A stretch of 64,000 bases of DNA from Megamerina dolium (taxonomy: Eukaryota; Arthropoda; Insecta; Diptera; Megamerinidae). The translations under genes were made by a program, and so were the position numbers. The notes under the pieces are model-generated. The model saw only the letters and a list, made by a program, of their open reading frames with translations, made no database searches and was not told where the DNA came from. Positions 49,711-61,480 of the stretch are shown in pieces. Numbering within the stretch: the stretch's first letter is position 1; each line of letters starts with the position of its first letter. The DNA lies in assembly GCA_963854835.1 (NCBI GenBank), contig OY978525.1, positions 19,128,309-19,192,308 of the forward strand, read 5' to 3'.

Positions 49711-49763
49711 AATGAATATGTGGCACTTGAAGCTCCGAAGTGCTCTTTGGCCGAGCTTCTCTT
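49696..49763 (-). mobile_element. SINE 3' end with (TTCA)n tail, copy h
   Basis: On the minus strand GAGAAGCTCGGCCAAAGAGC is followed by AAGTGCCACATA and a TTCATTCATTCA tail. This preserves the family terminus GCCACATA. The 5' side is cut off exactly where the Helentron-like element begins (TTTTTATACCC), so that element probably inserted here. Confidence 0.78.
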
Positions 49764-51354
49764 TTTTATACCCTGCATAATGCAATATGCATGGTATATT
49801 CATTTCGGTCAGATGTTTGTGTCCACTTGAAGGAATCTCCGGAGATATAGACATAGATATATATTCGTGATCAGCGTCGATTAAATTTTCGATTTAACGA
49901 TGTCCGTCCGTCCGTCCGTCCGTCCGTCCGTCCGTCTGTCTGTCACCTGGCTGGTTCGCACGATAACTTGAGTAAATATTGAGCTATTTCGATGAAATTT
50001 GGCACAAGTAATCTATGATCCAAGGGTACGGAGGGGATTGATATTGGGCATGATCGGTCAATAACCACGCCCACACCAAGCATTCAAATCGACTAACCTC
50101 GAAATTTTCAAAATCTTTAACTTGCTATAACTCACATAATATACCACCTGGGACAACAATATTTCGCTAATAGAGTTACATTATACTACTATATAACCTC
50201 GCCAAAAGTGGGTGAGCCACGCCTACTTTCTAGCGTAGCTCCCATACAAAGTGTCTGTACTTCTTTTAAATTGAAACTGCTGTAACTTCTACAATCTTCT
50301 GTCTAGAATAACCATAATTGACACTTAGATTAACACGGTAGTCAGAAATAATATGGCAGAAAATCAGTATGCCACGCCCACTCCTTTTTGGGTCCCCCAT
50401 ACACAGTTGCGGAAATTAAAAAAAATGTTACCGGTTATAACTTGCAAACTATTCAGCGTAGAATAACGAGATTTAAGGTGTGGATTAGTATTGTACGAGC
50501 AACTAGGCTCACAGAAAATGGGCGCACCACGCCCATTGTTTATTGTAGCCCCCATACAAATTTTAAATTGAAACAGCTGTAACTTCGGCAATCTTCTGTC
50601 TAGAATAACCGTAATTGACACTTAAATTAATATCGTAGTCGGCAAAAATCTGGCAGAAAATCAGTGTGCCACGCCCACTCCTTCATGGGTCTCCCATACA
50701 AAGTCGAGTGAATTAAACTAAAATTTTAAGCTCCATAGCTTACAAACCATTTAGCCTAGGACAACGAGACTTAGGGTATGGATTAGTATATTACGAGCAA
50801 CTAGGCTTACAGAAAATGGGCGCACCACGCCCAGTGTTTATCGTAGCCCCCATACAAATTTTAAATTGAAACAGCTGTAACTTAGGCAATCTTATGTCTA
50901 CAATAACCATAATTGACACTTAGATTAATATGGTAGTCGGAAATAATATGGCAGAAAATCAGCGTACCACGCCCACTTCTTATTGGGGCTCCCATACAAA
51001 GTTGAGGAAATTAAACAAAAATGTTAACCACCATAACTTAGAAACTATTCAACGGTAGGACACCAAATTTAAGGTGTGGATTAACATTGAAAAATTAATT
51101 GGATTTTCTAGAAAGTGGTATGCCACGCCCACTTTTTATGTAGCTCCCATACTAATGCTCGGAATTATCTTAAAATCTTTTTACTTCGTCAAAGTCAACC
51201 ATATTTCGGGTGTAAATTAGTAGTATATGCAAAAATTGTTTCTCGAAAAGTGGAAATAAAAGAAAAGTTGGATATTCGAGTAAACTTTTTATATATAAAT
51301 CTACATATGCAGGGTATAGTTTGGTCGGCCCCAGCCGACTGTAAGGAGATTTTT
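49763..51354 (+). mobile_element. Helentron/DINE (mini-me)-like element, copy 2
   Basis: It has the same plan as copy 1: TTTTATACCCTGCATAATGC at the 5' end, (GTCC)8(GTCT)2 at 49902-49941, interior units of about 150 bp, TGCAGGGTATA, a perfect stem-loop GTCGGC-CCCA-GCCGAC (51324-51339) and TGTAAGGAGATTTT. It is inserted in the tail of SINE copy h. Short frames across it are by-products of the internal repeats and have no protein signature. Confidence 0.78.
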
Positions 51355-52100
51355 ACAATACAGAATATTTAAACCAATTTGTGTTAGTGTCACATAACTA
51401 CGAAAATCCAGCGAAAGTGCTGGCTGGGTGCAAACTGCTTCAGCGGTTGTGGTTGAGAGCGATGGTTCTGAAGGCAAGACCAAATGTAGGAAAGGGCTTG
51501 AAATTTTCAATTAACGCTAGCGAGCACATAGTAGAAGCGATTACTGGAACACCGTACATGCAACTATGACAACTATAACAAAAAATGTGACTACCGGTAA
51601 AGAAGGAAAAACCTACTCGACCGCAACTATGAGACGTTTGTGGTAACATGACATTCGAATTTCTGTGATATGATTCTGTGATTCTGAAATTATAGCTAAA
51701 ATAAAATGGACTGTACTATCCTCGAGTAAACTCTTTGGATTAGTTGGCTGAATTTAGACCGCAAACTTTTGAAGGTGCTCGTTTCGTTCGAATAATTCCA
51801 AATTAAATACTATGATCGAAATTCTCTTTAATGTCTCCTGTCAATTTTATGGAATGAAAAATAGAAAAATTCTTATTCCAAATGTTGCATTTAGGCCTGG
51901 CTCTTAAAAAAAATTATACATCATTTTCTTATTTCAACAACTTAATAACATTCTGTATACAAGAATTCATTGTTGGATTCGGCACATTAAAAAATTTCGG
52001 ATTATTTTGCTAAGAGTGATATCACAATGAACTTTTTGGGGTTTTAACTAACCACTGCTACGTAAACAGACATTTATAGAATATAGTTTCACATTCCAAT
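51355..52100. other. Non-coding spacer between Helentron-like copies
   Basis: No recognisable feature; frames of about 60 codons show no motif. Confidence 0.45.
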
Positions 52101-54336
52101 TTTTATACCCTGCATAATGCAATATGCATGGTATATTCATTTCGGTCAGATGTTTGTGTCCACTTGAAGGAATCTCCGGAGATATAGACATGGATATATA
52201 TTCGTGATCAGCGTCGATTAAATTTTCGATTTAACGATGTCCGTCCGTCCGTCCGTCCGTCCGTCTGTCTGTCACCTGGCTGGTTCGCACGATAACTTGA
52301 GTAAATATTGAGCTATTTCGATGAAATTTGGCACAAGTAATCTATGATCCAAGGGTACGGAGGGGATTGATATTGGGTATGATCGGTCAATAACCACGCC
52401 CACACCAAGCATTCAAAGCGACTAACCTCGAAATTTTCAAAATCTTTAACTTGCTATAACTCACACAATATACCACTTGGGACAACAATATTTTGCACAT
52501 AGAGTTATATTATACCACTATATAACATCGCCAAAAGTGGTTGAGCCACGCCTACTTTTTAGCGTAGCTCTCATACAAAGTGTCTGTACTTCTTTTAAAT
52601 TGAAACAGCTGTAACTTCTACAATCTTCTGTCCAGAATAACCATAATTGACACTGAGATTAACATGCTGGTTGGAAATAATATGGCAGAAAATCAATGTG
52701 CCACGCCCACTCCTTTTTGGGTCTCCCATACAAAGTTGCTGAAATTAAAAAAATGTTACCGGTTATAACTTGCAAACTATTCAGCGTAGAATAACGAGAT
52801 TTAAGGTGTGGATTAGTATTGTACGAGCAACTAGGCTCACAGAAAATGGGCGCACCACGCCCGTTTATCGTAGCCCCCATACAAATTTTAAATTGAAACA
52901 GCTGTAACTTCGGTAATCTTCTGTCTAGAATAACCATAATTGACACTTAAATTAATATCGTAGTCGACAAAAATCTGGCAGAAAATCAGTGTGGCACGCC
53001 CACTCCTTCATGGGTCTCCCATACAACGTCGAGGGAATTAAACTAAATCTTTTAAGCTCCATAACTTACAAACCATTTAGCCTAGGACAACGAGACTTAG
53101 GGTATGGATTAGTATTGTACGAGCAACTAGGCTCACAGAAAATGGGCGCACCATGCCCACTGTTTATCGTAGCCCCCATACAAATTTTAAATTGAAACAG
53201 CTGTAACTTCGGCAATCTTCTGTCTAGAATAACCATAATTGACACTTAAATTAATATCGTAGTCGGCAAAAATCTGGCAGAAAATCAGTGTGGCACGCCC
53301 ACTCCTTCATGGGTCTCCCATACAACGTCGAGGGAATTAAACTAAATATTTTAAGCTCCATAACTTACAAACCATTTAGCCTAGGACAACGAGACTTAGG
53401 GTATGGATTAGTATTGTACGAGCAACTAGGCTCACAGAAAATGGGCGCACCATGCCCACTGTTTATCGTAGCCCCCATACAAATTTTAAATTGAAACAGC
53501 TGTAACTTCGGCAATCTTCTGTCTAGAATAACCATAATTGACACTTAAATTAATATCGTAGTCGGCAAAAAGCTGACAGAAAATCAGTGTGCCACGCCCA
53601 CTCCTTCATGAGTCTCCCATACAAAGTCAAGGGAATTAAACTAAATCTTTTAAGCTCCATAACTTACAAACCATTTAGCGTAGGACAACGAGATTTAAGG
53701 TATGGATTAGTATTGTACGAGCAACTAGGCTCACAGAAAATGGGCGCACCACACCCACTGTTTATCGTAGCCCCTATACAAATTTTAAATTGAAACAGCT
53801 GTAACTTCGGCAATCTTCTGTCTAGAATAACCATAATTGACACTTAAATTAATATCGGAGTCGGCAAAAATCTGGCAGAAAATCAGTGTGGCACGCCCAC
53901 TCCTTCATGGGTCTCCCATACAACGTCGAGGGAATTAAACTAAAACTTTTAAGCTCCATAACTTACAAACCATTTAGCGTAGGACAACCAAATTTAAGGT
54001 GTGGATTAATATTGAAAAATTAATTAGATATACCAGAAAGAGATACGTCACGCCCACTTTTTATATAGCTTCCGTACAAAGTCTCGGATTTATCTTAAAC
54101 ATTAAAACACCCATAACTTACTAATTAATACGCCTAAGTCAACCCATTGCAACCTATGTAGTTTAGTATTATAGGCAGAAATTGATCCTCCAAAATTGGT
54201 GAGGTACGCCTGCTTCTTAATGTAGGTCCTATACAAAGTAGTGGAAGAAAAGGATGGATATACGAGCAAACTTTTTATATATACCTCTACATATGCAGGG
54301 TATAATTTGGTCGGCCCCAGCCGACTGTAAGGAGAT
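52101..54336 (+). mobile_element. Helentron/DINE-like element, copy 3 (first of head-to-tail trio)
   Basis: This is the longest copy. It starts TTTTATACCCTGCATAATGC, has (GTCC)6(GTCT)2 at 52239-52270, and ends with TGCAGGGTATA and the perfect stem-loop GTCGGC-CCCA-GCCGAC at 54310-54325. Extra length comes from four consecutive internal 299-bp units between about 52.9 and 54.0 kb. The 3' end AAGGAGATTTTT runs directly into the TATACCCTGCA start of the next copy with no filler. Confidence 0.8.
52690..53990. repeat. Internal 299-bp higher-order tandem repeat
   Basis: Corresponding words recur at exact 299-bp steps: the ATG of the CCACGCCCACTCC frame sits at 52989, 53288 and 53587. Two adjacent units appear to differ at a single base over most of their length (AAATCTTTT versus AAATATTTT). 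Each 299-bp unit splits into two related halves of about 150 bp, both carrying CCACGCCCACT or its variant and CCCATACAA. One half has CTGTAACTTCGGCAATCTTC and the other CCATAACTTACAAACCATTT. Confidence 0.85.
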
Positions 54337-56338
54337 TTTTATACCCTGCATAATGCAATATGCATGGTATATTCTTTTCGGTCAGATGTTTGTGTCCACT
54401 TGAAGGAATCTCCGGAGATATAGACATGGATATATATTCGTGATCAGCGTCGATTAAATTTTAGATTTAACGATGTCCGTCCGTCCGTCCGTCCGTCCGT
54501 CCGTCTGTCTGTCACTTGGCTGGTTCGCACGATAACTTGAGTAAATATTGAGCTATTTCGACGAAATTTTGTCACAAGTAATCTATGATCCAAGTGTACG
54601 GAGGGGATTGATATTGGGCATGATCGGTCAATAACCACGCCCACACCAAGCATTCAAAGCGACTAACCTCGGAATTTTCAAAATCTTTAACTTTCAATAA
54701 CTCACATAATATATCACTTGCGACAACAATATTTTGCACATAAAGTTATATTATACTACTATATAACCTCGCCAAAAGTGGGTGAGCCACGCCTACTTTC
54801 TAGCGTAGCTCCCATACAAAGTGTCTGAACTTCTTTTAAATTGAAACTGCTGTAACTTCTACAATCTTCTGTCTAGAATAACCATAATTGACACTTAGAT
54901 TAACATGGCAGTGAGAAATAATATTGCAGAAAATCAGTGTGCCACGCTCACTCCTTTTTGGGTCTGCCATACAAAGTTGCGAAAATAAAAAAAATGTTAC
55001 CGGTTATAACTTGCAAACTATTCAGTGGGTGAGCCACGCCTACTTTCTAGCGTAGCTCCCATACAAAGTGTCTGTACTTCTTTTAAATTGAAACTGCTGT
55101 AACTTCTACAATCTTCTGTCTAGAATAACCATAATTGACACTTAGATTAACATGGCAGTGAGAAATAATATTGCAGAAAATCAGTGTGCCACGCCCACTC
55201 CTTTTTGGGTCTGCCATACAAAGTTGCGGAAAATAAAAAAAATGTTACCGGTTATAACTTGCAAACTATTCAGCGTAGAATAACGAGATTTAAGGTGTGA
55301 ATTAGCATTGTACGAGCAACTAGGCTCACAGGAAATGGGCGCACCTCGCCAACTGTTTATTGTAGCCCCCTTACAAAATGACTGAAATTCTTTTAAATTG
55401 AAACAGCTGTAACTTCGGCAATCTTCTATCTAGAGTAACCATAATTGACACTTAGATTAACATGATAGTCGGAAATAATATGGCACAAAATCAGTATGCA
55501 ACGCCCACTCCTTTTTGGGTCTGCCATACAAAGTTGCGGAAAATAAAAAAAATTTTACCGGTTATAACTTGCAAACTATTCAGCGTAGAATAACGAGATT
55601 TAAGGTGTGAATTAGCATTGTACAAGCAACTAGGCTCACAGGAAATGAGCGCACCACGCCCACTGTTTTTCGTAGCCCCCATAAAAATTTTAAATTGAAA
55701 CAGCTGTAACTTCGGCAATCTTCTGTCTAGAATAACCATAATTGACACTTAGATTAACATGGCAGTGAGAAATAATATGGCAGAAAATCAGTGTGCCACG
55801 CCCACTCCTTTTTGGGTCTCCCATACAAAGTCGAAGAAATTAAACTAAAACTTTTAAGCTCCATAACTTACAAAAAATTTAGCATAGGACAACAAGATTT
55901 AATGTACGGATTAGTATTGTACGAGCAACTAGGCTTACAGGAAATGGGCGCGCCACGCCCACTGTTTATCGTAGCCCCTGTACAAAATGAGTGAAATTCT
56001 TTTAAATTTAAATAGCTGTAACTTCGGCATACTTCTGTCTAGAACAATTATAATTAATACTTCAGCTAATATGGTAGTCGAAAATAATCTGACAAAAAAT
56101 CAACATGCCACATCCACTTCTTAATGGGGTAATACGCCTAGGTCAACCCATTGCAACCTAGGTAGTTTTATATTATAGGCAGAAATTATTCCTCAAAAAT
56201 TGGTGAGATAGCCTGGTTCTTAATGTAGCTCCTATACAAAGTAGTGGAAGAAAAGGATGGATATACCAGCAAACTTTTTATATATACCTCTACATATGCA
56301 GGGTATAATTTGGTCGGCCCCAGCCGACTGTAAGGCCA
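54337..56338 (+). mobile_element. Helentron/DINE-like element, copy 4 (middle of trio)
   Basis: It begins at the T-run shared with copy 3, with (GTCC)7(GTCT)2 at 54475-54510. The interior units are rearranged: the block from GGGTGAGCCACGCC to CAAACTATTCAG near 54779-55025 is repeated directly afterwards. The 3' end has TGCAGGGTATA and the stem-loop at 56313-56328, followed by TGTAAGGCCATTTTT, and it abuts copy 5. Confidence 0.8.
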
Positions 56339-57934
56339 TTTTTATACCCTGCATAATGCAATATGCATGGTATATTCATTTCGGTCAGATGTTTGTGTCC
56401 ACTTGAAGGAATCTCCGGAGATATAGACATGGATATATATTCGTGATCAGCGTCGATTACATTTTAGATTTAACGATGTCCGTCCGTCCGTCCGTCCGTC
56501 CGTCTGTCTGTCACCTGGCTGGTTCGCACGATAACTTGAGTAAATATTGAACTATTTCGATGAAATTTGGCATAAGTAATCTATGATCCAAGGGTACGGA
56601 GGCGATTGATATTGGGCATGATCGGTCAATAACCACGCCCACACCAAGCATTCAAAGCGACCAATCTCGAAATTTTCAAAATCTTTAACTTGCTATAACT
56701 CACATAATATACCACTTGGGACAACAATATTTGGCACATAGACTTATATTATACCACTATATAACATCGCCAAAAGTGGTTGAGCCACGCCTACTTTTTA
56801 GCGTAGCTCTCATACAAAGTGTCTGTACTTCTTTTAAATTGAAACAGCTGTAACTTCTACAATCTTCTGTCCAGAATAACCATAATTGACACTGAGATTA
56901 ACATGCTGGTTGGAAATAATATGGCAGAAAATCAGTGTGCCACGCCCACTCCTTTTTGGGTCTCCCATACAAAGTTGCGGAAATTAAAAAAAATGTTACC
57001 GGTTATAACTTGCAAACTATTCAGCGTAGGATAACGAGATTTAAGGTGTGGATTAGTATTGTACGAGCAACTAGGCTCACAGAAAATGGGCTCACCAGGC
57101 CCACTGTTTATCGTAGCCCCCATACAAATTTTAAATTGAAACAGCTGTAACTTCGGCAATCTTCTGTCTAGAATAACCATAATTGACACTTAAATTAATA
57201 TCGTAGTCGGCAAAAATCTGGCAGAAAATCAGTGTGACACGCCCACTCTTTCATGAGTCTCCCATACAAAGTCAAGGGAATTAAACTAAAACTTTTAAGC
57301 GCCATAACTTATAAACCATTTAGCGTAAAAGAACGAGATTTTGGGTATGTATTAGTATTGTAGGAGCAACTAGACTCACAGGAAATGGACGCGCCACGCC
57401 CACTGTTGATAGTAGCCGCCATATAAAATGACCGAATTTCTTTTAAATTGAAATAGCTGTAACTTCTGTACGCTTCTGTCTAGAACAATCATAATTAACA
57501 CTTAGGTTAATATGGTAGTCGGAAATAATCTGCCGAAAAATCAGCGTACCACGCCCACTTCTTATTGGGGCTCCCATACAAAGTTGAGGAAATTAAACAA
57601 AAATGTTAACCACCATAACTTAGAAACTATTCAACGTAGGACACCAAATTTAAGGTGTGGATTAACATTTAAAAATTAATTGGATTTACTAGAAAGAGAT
57701 ACGTCACCCCCACTTTTTATATAGCTCCCATACTAAGCCTCGGAATTATCTTAAAATCCTTTTACTTCGTCAAAGTCAACCATATTTCGGGTGTAAATTA
57801 GTAGTATATGCAAAAATTGTTTCTCGAAAAGTGGAAATAAAAGAAAAGTTGGATATTCGAGTAAACTTTTTATATACAAATCTACATATGCAGGGTATAG
57901 TTTGGTCGGCCCCAGCCGACTGTAAGGAGATTTT
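56339..57934 (+). mobile_element. Helentron/DINE-like element, copy 5 (last of trio)
   Basis: It starts TTTTATACCCTGCATAATGC directly after copy 4, with (GTCC)6(GTCT)2 at 56478-56509. It ends with TGCAGGGTATA, stem-loop 57905-57920 and TGTAAGGAGATTTTTT. Its last 350 bp (GTCAAAGTCAACCATATTTC region) match copy 2 rather than copies 1 and 3, so at least two 3' subtypes exist among the five copies. Confidence 0.8.
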
Positions 57935-60147
57935 TTAATATTGAGATTCTCCCTATGGGCTAGTTGTGATATATGTTTACACTATTTATGACATATTATA
58001 TTAACCTCAATTAAATTCTGAAACATTAACCTAACAAAAATCCCAATTTATATGAACTAAAATACATATTTTTAGGTTTGTGAAATATCACGACACGCCA
58101 CAATTATATCAGTTTCTTGCCCCCAAATATTATTTCTTTTGTAATGCCGTCAATAATGATGTACAAAATATATATGTGTGTGTGTGTGTGCTTAATAAAA
58201 ATGAATCACCTATAATGTATAAAACAGTTAACATGTCACTTATATGTCATATACAAATAATGTGAATATGTGCATGTACCTTAATATGTACCTATATAGA
58301 ATTTGTTGTATCTACATATGTACCAATCCGGTGTCAAAATTTGATAAATTATGCTCATTTGTCAAATACTTGTGTATGCTTGTTAATAAGTATGTTTGTT
58401 GGCTGTTATGATCTTATTGTTGCTGTTGGTGTTGTTATAATAGTTCGTCGCCTGTGTAAGATGACTTTATGACTTACCTACCTTACATGCATTCTTGCAC
58501 ATACCGATTATAAAGACATTTTCAGATAATTCCATTGCTCCTTTGGATTCATAACGTTGAACCTACATATATGGAGACTCATACTTACTATGTACTATAG
58601 AAGAGTACATTGAACGCTTTATATGCATGCGCCCTACGTGTTAATGCGTATTATAAGTATGATCGTGTAACGCGTGTGATGCATTTTACATTGTCATGCA
58701 CATTGACTGATGGCTTCCATTCAACGTCATGCAAGAATCTCTAAAAATTGTACACACAATAATTATTAGAGATTGAATGGAGTTAAGTACGGCCATGGGT
58801 TGGATTAAGTTGTATTCTCGCTTCTATCTCTTTATAAAATTATCCTTAAAGCCATATTCATACGTATATATATGCACACTTTGATCATTTTACTTACCAT
58901 AAAATTTAAATTACGCGCATTTTTCAATACATTTTTATTATGTCTTAATTTGCACTTTTTACAATTTATAAGCCAAAAGCTAATAAATTAAAAAAAAAAT
59001 ACGAATAAACGAACGGACAATTGAACGAACAGATCGAAGGGCTCACAAGATGCCTGTTTATATGTACATCCAAACATGTACTCGTATAACAACGACAAAT
59101 TTTCTTAAATCTCTCATTGCCATACCCACATTACGAGTAATGCTCTTTAAGTTGAGTTAACTTCAGAAACATGCACACACACACACACACCCATAAAAGA
59201 ATTTCACACATTTTTGTTCTTCACATAGTAAAGATGGTTCAATGCTGGTGACTATAATGCACAATGGTTGCATTATAGGTCAACACCTATGGGCAAGTCA
59301 GTACATACATACATATGTACGTACAATACCATAACATGGAATACCACCATATCAAATCGCAAAGCTCTTTTATATGATGCCGATGGGATGGGTATATAGG
59401 TATGTGTGCATACGTGAGCGATTACCGGGGGAAAACACTTGCAAAGAAAGTACGAAAAAATTGAAATTAATTTCTTCATATAATTTATGCGTAGGATGGC
59501 AATGCAATATTGTTGTTTGTTGTTGTTTGTCCATTTTAATATAATTTCATCTTAATTCTTCGGATTTTTATAGTTTATGTGCAAAATAAAAAGCAGTTTT
59601 AGCCGTTTTTATTTAAACACTTTTACATTTAGTCTTAACTGCACCTTAAAAATTATCATACGTTAATATGAGGGAGAATAAAAACATATTTATAAAAAAA
59701 AGGAATTAAATACTTGTTAGAGGTGGTCTTTGAATGTGTGAGATATTAAGAAAATATTACATGCAAATGCTATCATTGCAAAGAATGCTCAGATTGGTGT
59801 CTCATAATGGAAAGGTTCACGTATAAAGGTTACTGCTGATTACAACAACATACGGAAGGAATATAATTTTGCAAGAATTATGAAATATTTAGTTTTATTA
59901 AATTTTTTGCAATAATGTCGAGAAGTATCGAAGAATTTTTTCACAAAAAAAAATGTTTCTAATGGAAAAGGGAAGAAATACCTATTGTAATATTACTAGC
60001 AGTTATAGGACGTGAGTAAGAAACGCAAACTTTCTAAACCTTCGCGGAGGTGAGCTTAACAACTAGAGTAAGCTCTTTTAAGTATGATTTAGAGCTACCA
60101 AACTTGTGATAAAATACTTCAACATTAACTTCTATTTGATTGACGTA
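57935..60147. other. AT-rich non-coding spacer
   Basis: No gene is seen. It contains a (TG)8 run at 58175-58190 and a (CA)n run at 59173-59190, with TACATA-type words throughout. Confidence 0.5.
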
Positions 60148-60630
60148 GCAATGATTCAGGAAGCGGAGTCCCTGTGGCAGGGATTAACCTCCTGCAAGAC
60201 TGCAAAAATCATGCTTCGCACACATGACAGCAAATACACCAACTATATTTTATCACTCCCAAGAGAGGATTGTAAATTACTAGTTGGGGTTCTTACGGGA
60301 CACTGCCTTACTCCGTCTTACACTGCTAAAATTGATCTGATGCATGTACAACATGCAACGAAGTCAATTCTAGGAGGACCTTAGAGCACCTACTTTGTCA
60401 CTGTTCAGTCCTCTACAGATCGCGCTTCAACTACCTTGGTTGTGCGTCTTTTCCAAGAGTGGAAACCATTGCAGGTCACAAAGTTAGTGATTTATTGAAA
60501 CTTGCAAAAAAATGTATTAAAAACAAAATATAAGCAATCCCACAATTTCACTTGGTAACACAATCGACCGGTATTGGTCTAAATGAGATTTTATAGATCA
60601 GCCAAGCAAACCTAACCTAACCTAACTTCT
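60148..60630 (+). pseudogene. LINE RNase-H domain end and 3' tail with (CCTAA)3
   Basis: The frame 60106-60384 contains LPREDCKLLVGVLTGHCL, the familiar end of a LINE RNase H domain. After a frame change near 60360 another frame reads LEHLLCHCSVLYRSRFNYLG, a Cys/His-rich block that usually follows it, then KVSDLLKLAKKCIKN and a stop. A 3' UTR of about 80 bp ends in AAACCTAACCTAACCTAACT. RNase H removes the RNA strand of the hybrid during reverse transcription. The rest of the element is absent and the frameshift makes this piece inactive. The clade is probably Jockey/I/LOA-like, distinct from the RTE copies. Confidence 0.78.
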
Positions 60631-60959
60631 ATTTCAACATCGAATTCTGTGCGATAATAAATAGGCTTGATTGTATAAAACAAAGTGTCAAGTCACATAT
60701 CAAATACATACATATATATAATAATTGTTGTTCATCTATTAGACAACTCTGAGGTTAGTATTTTTGTTTCCTCGGCATATACGTGGTCGTTAATCAGTCA
60801 TGGAGATTTTCATTTGTATTTGTGCCCTTGGACCATATCATGTTCGTGCCAAATTCCTTCAAAACATTGAATTGGAGAAAAGTAAGCAATTATTTTTGTA
60901 AGACTCTATTTAACATGATCTGAATTCTGCAAATTTGAGCCAAATAAAAACCGGCTAGT

Positions 60960-61480
60960 ATTAAAAATTGTTGTCATTTTATAAACTTCATAATACTTCT
61001 CCGAGAGAAGCGTTGACTCCTATTGACGGTAAAGAAGATTAAGCTATTCTCACAATCGCAATCACAAATAATGTGATCGCTTAGTACCAGGCCTGGAGTA
61101 TAAGGTAAAATACACGCGTCAGAACTTCCCAAACAAGCTAAGTATGGCTTAGCATTGTCCTGATGAAACACAGCACCACACCTGTAGGCCCCTTCTGGAC
61201 ATCATTAATTTTGATTTGGCAACCATTTGAGCCGTGTTTACTGCATTTTTACCACAATCGTGTTCACACAATATTGTTGTCTGTGAATCATTCTTATCTC
61301 CAGTGGCCATCCGTTTAAAAAATGATTCGTTTTCATTATGTTTGTTCACAGCTTCGCAAATGGATATTTGAATCATTTTGTTTTTTGCTTTCATTTATGA
61401 AACACTCAAATATTGCGCTTCTTTTTTTAAATCAGCTTTATTAAGTCGCTTTCGAAGAGTCTTGTGTTCATTCATTTGGT
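60960..61480 (-). pseudogene. Decayed mariner transposase
   Basis: On the minus strand, frame 61394-61149 has MIQISICEAVNKHNENESF, FKRMATGDKND (GD being the first catalytic region), MVAKSKLMMSRRGLQVWCC. Frame 61171-60974 has MFHQDNAKPYL, TPGLVLSDHI and CENSLIFFTVNRSQ. Both follow mariner block order, and QDN and LSD correspond to the second and third catalytic aspartates. A stretch between VWCC and HQDN is deleted and the frames are shifted. It is related to the mariner at 2.7-3.6 kb (both have an IxxxL/ICEA-NEI/NEN-F type region) but is a separate insertion. Confidence 0.8.

Noticed and set aside
52989..53793. Three similar 68-codon frames as a gene family
   Set aside because: They repeat at exactly 299 bp because of the internal tandem repeat of a non-coding Helentron-like element; the opposite strand and other copies give different short frames at the same place.
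54337..56338. LTR retrotransposon with direct terminal repeats in the head-to-tail array
   Set aside because: Repeated ends are whole-element copies with a 3' stem-loop and subterminal inverse repeats; there is no gag/pol, primer-binding site or TG...CA LTR end.
20829..57189. Repeated 60-85 codon frames on both strands (for example MSIMVILDRRLPKLQLFQ)
   Set aside because: All lie inside Helentron/DINE-like repeats and are mirrored on both strands; no family signature.
60611..60625. Telomeric repeat
   Set aside because: Only three CCTAA units at the end of a LINE fragment; too short and in an interior context.
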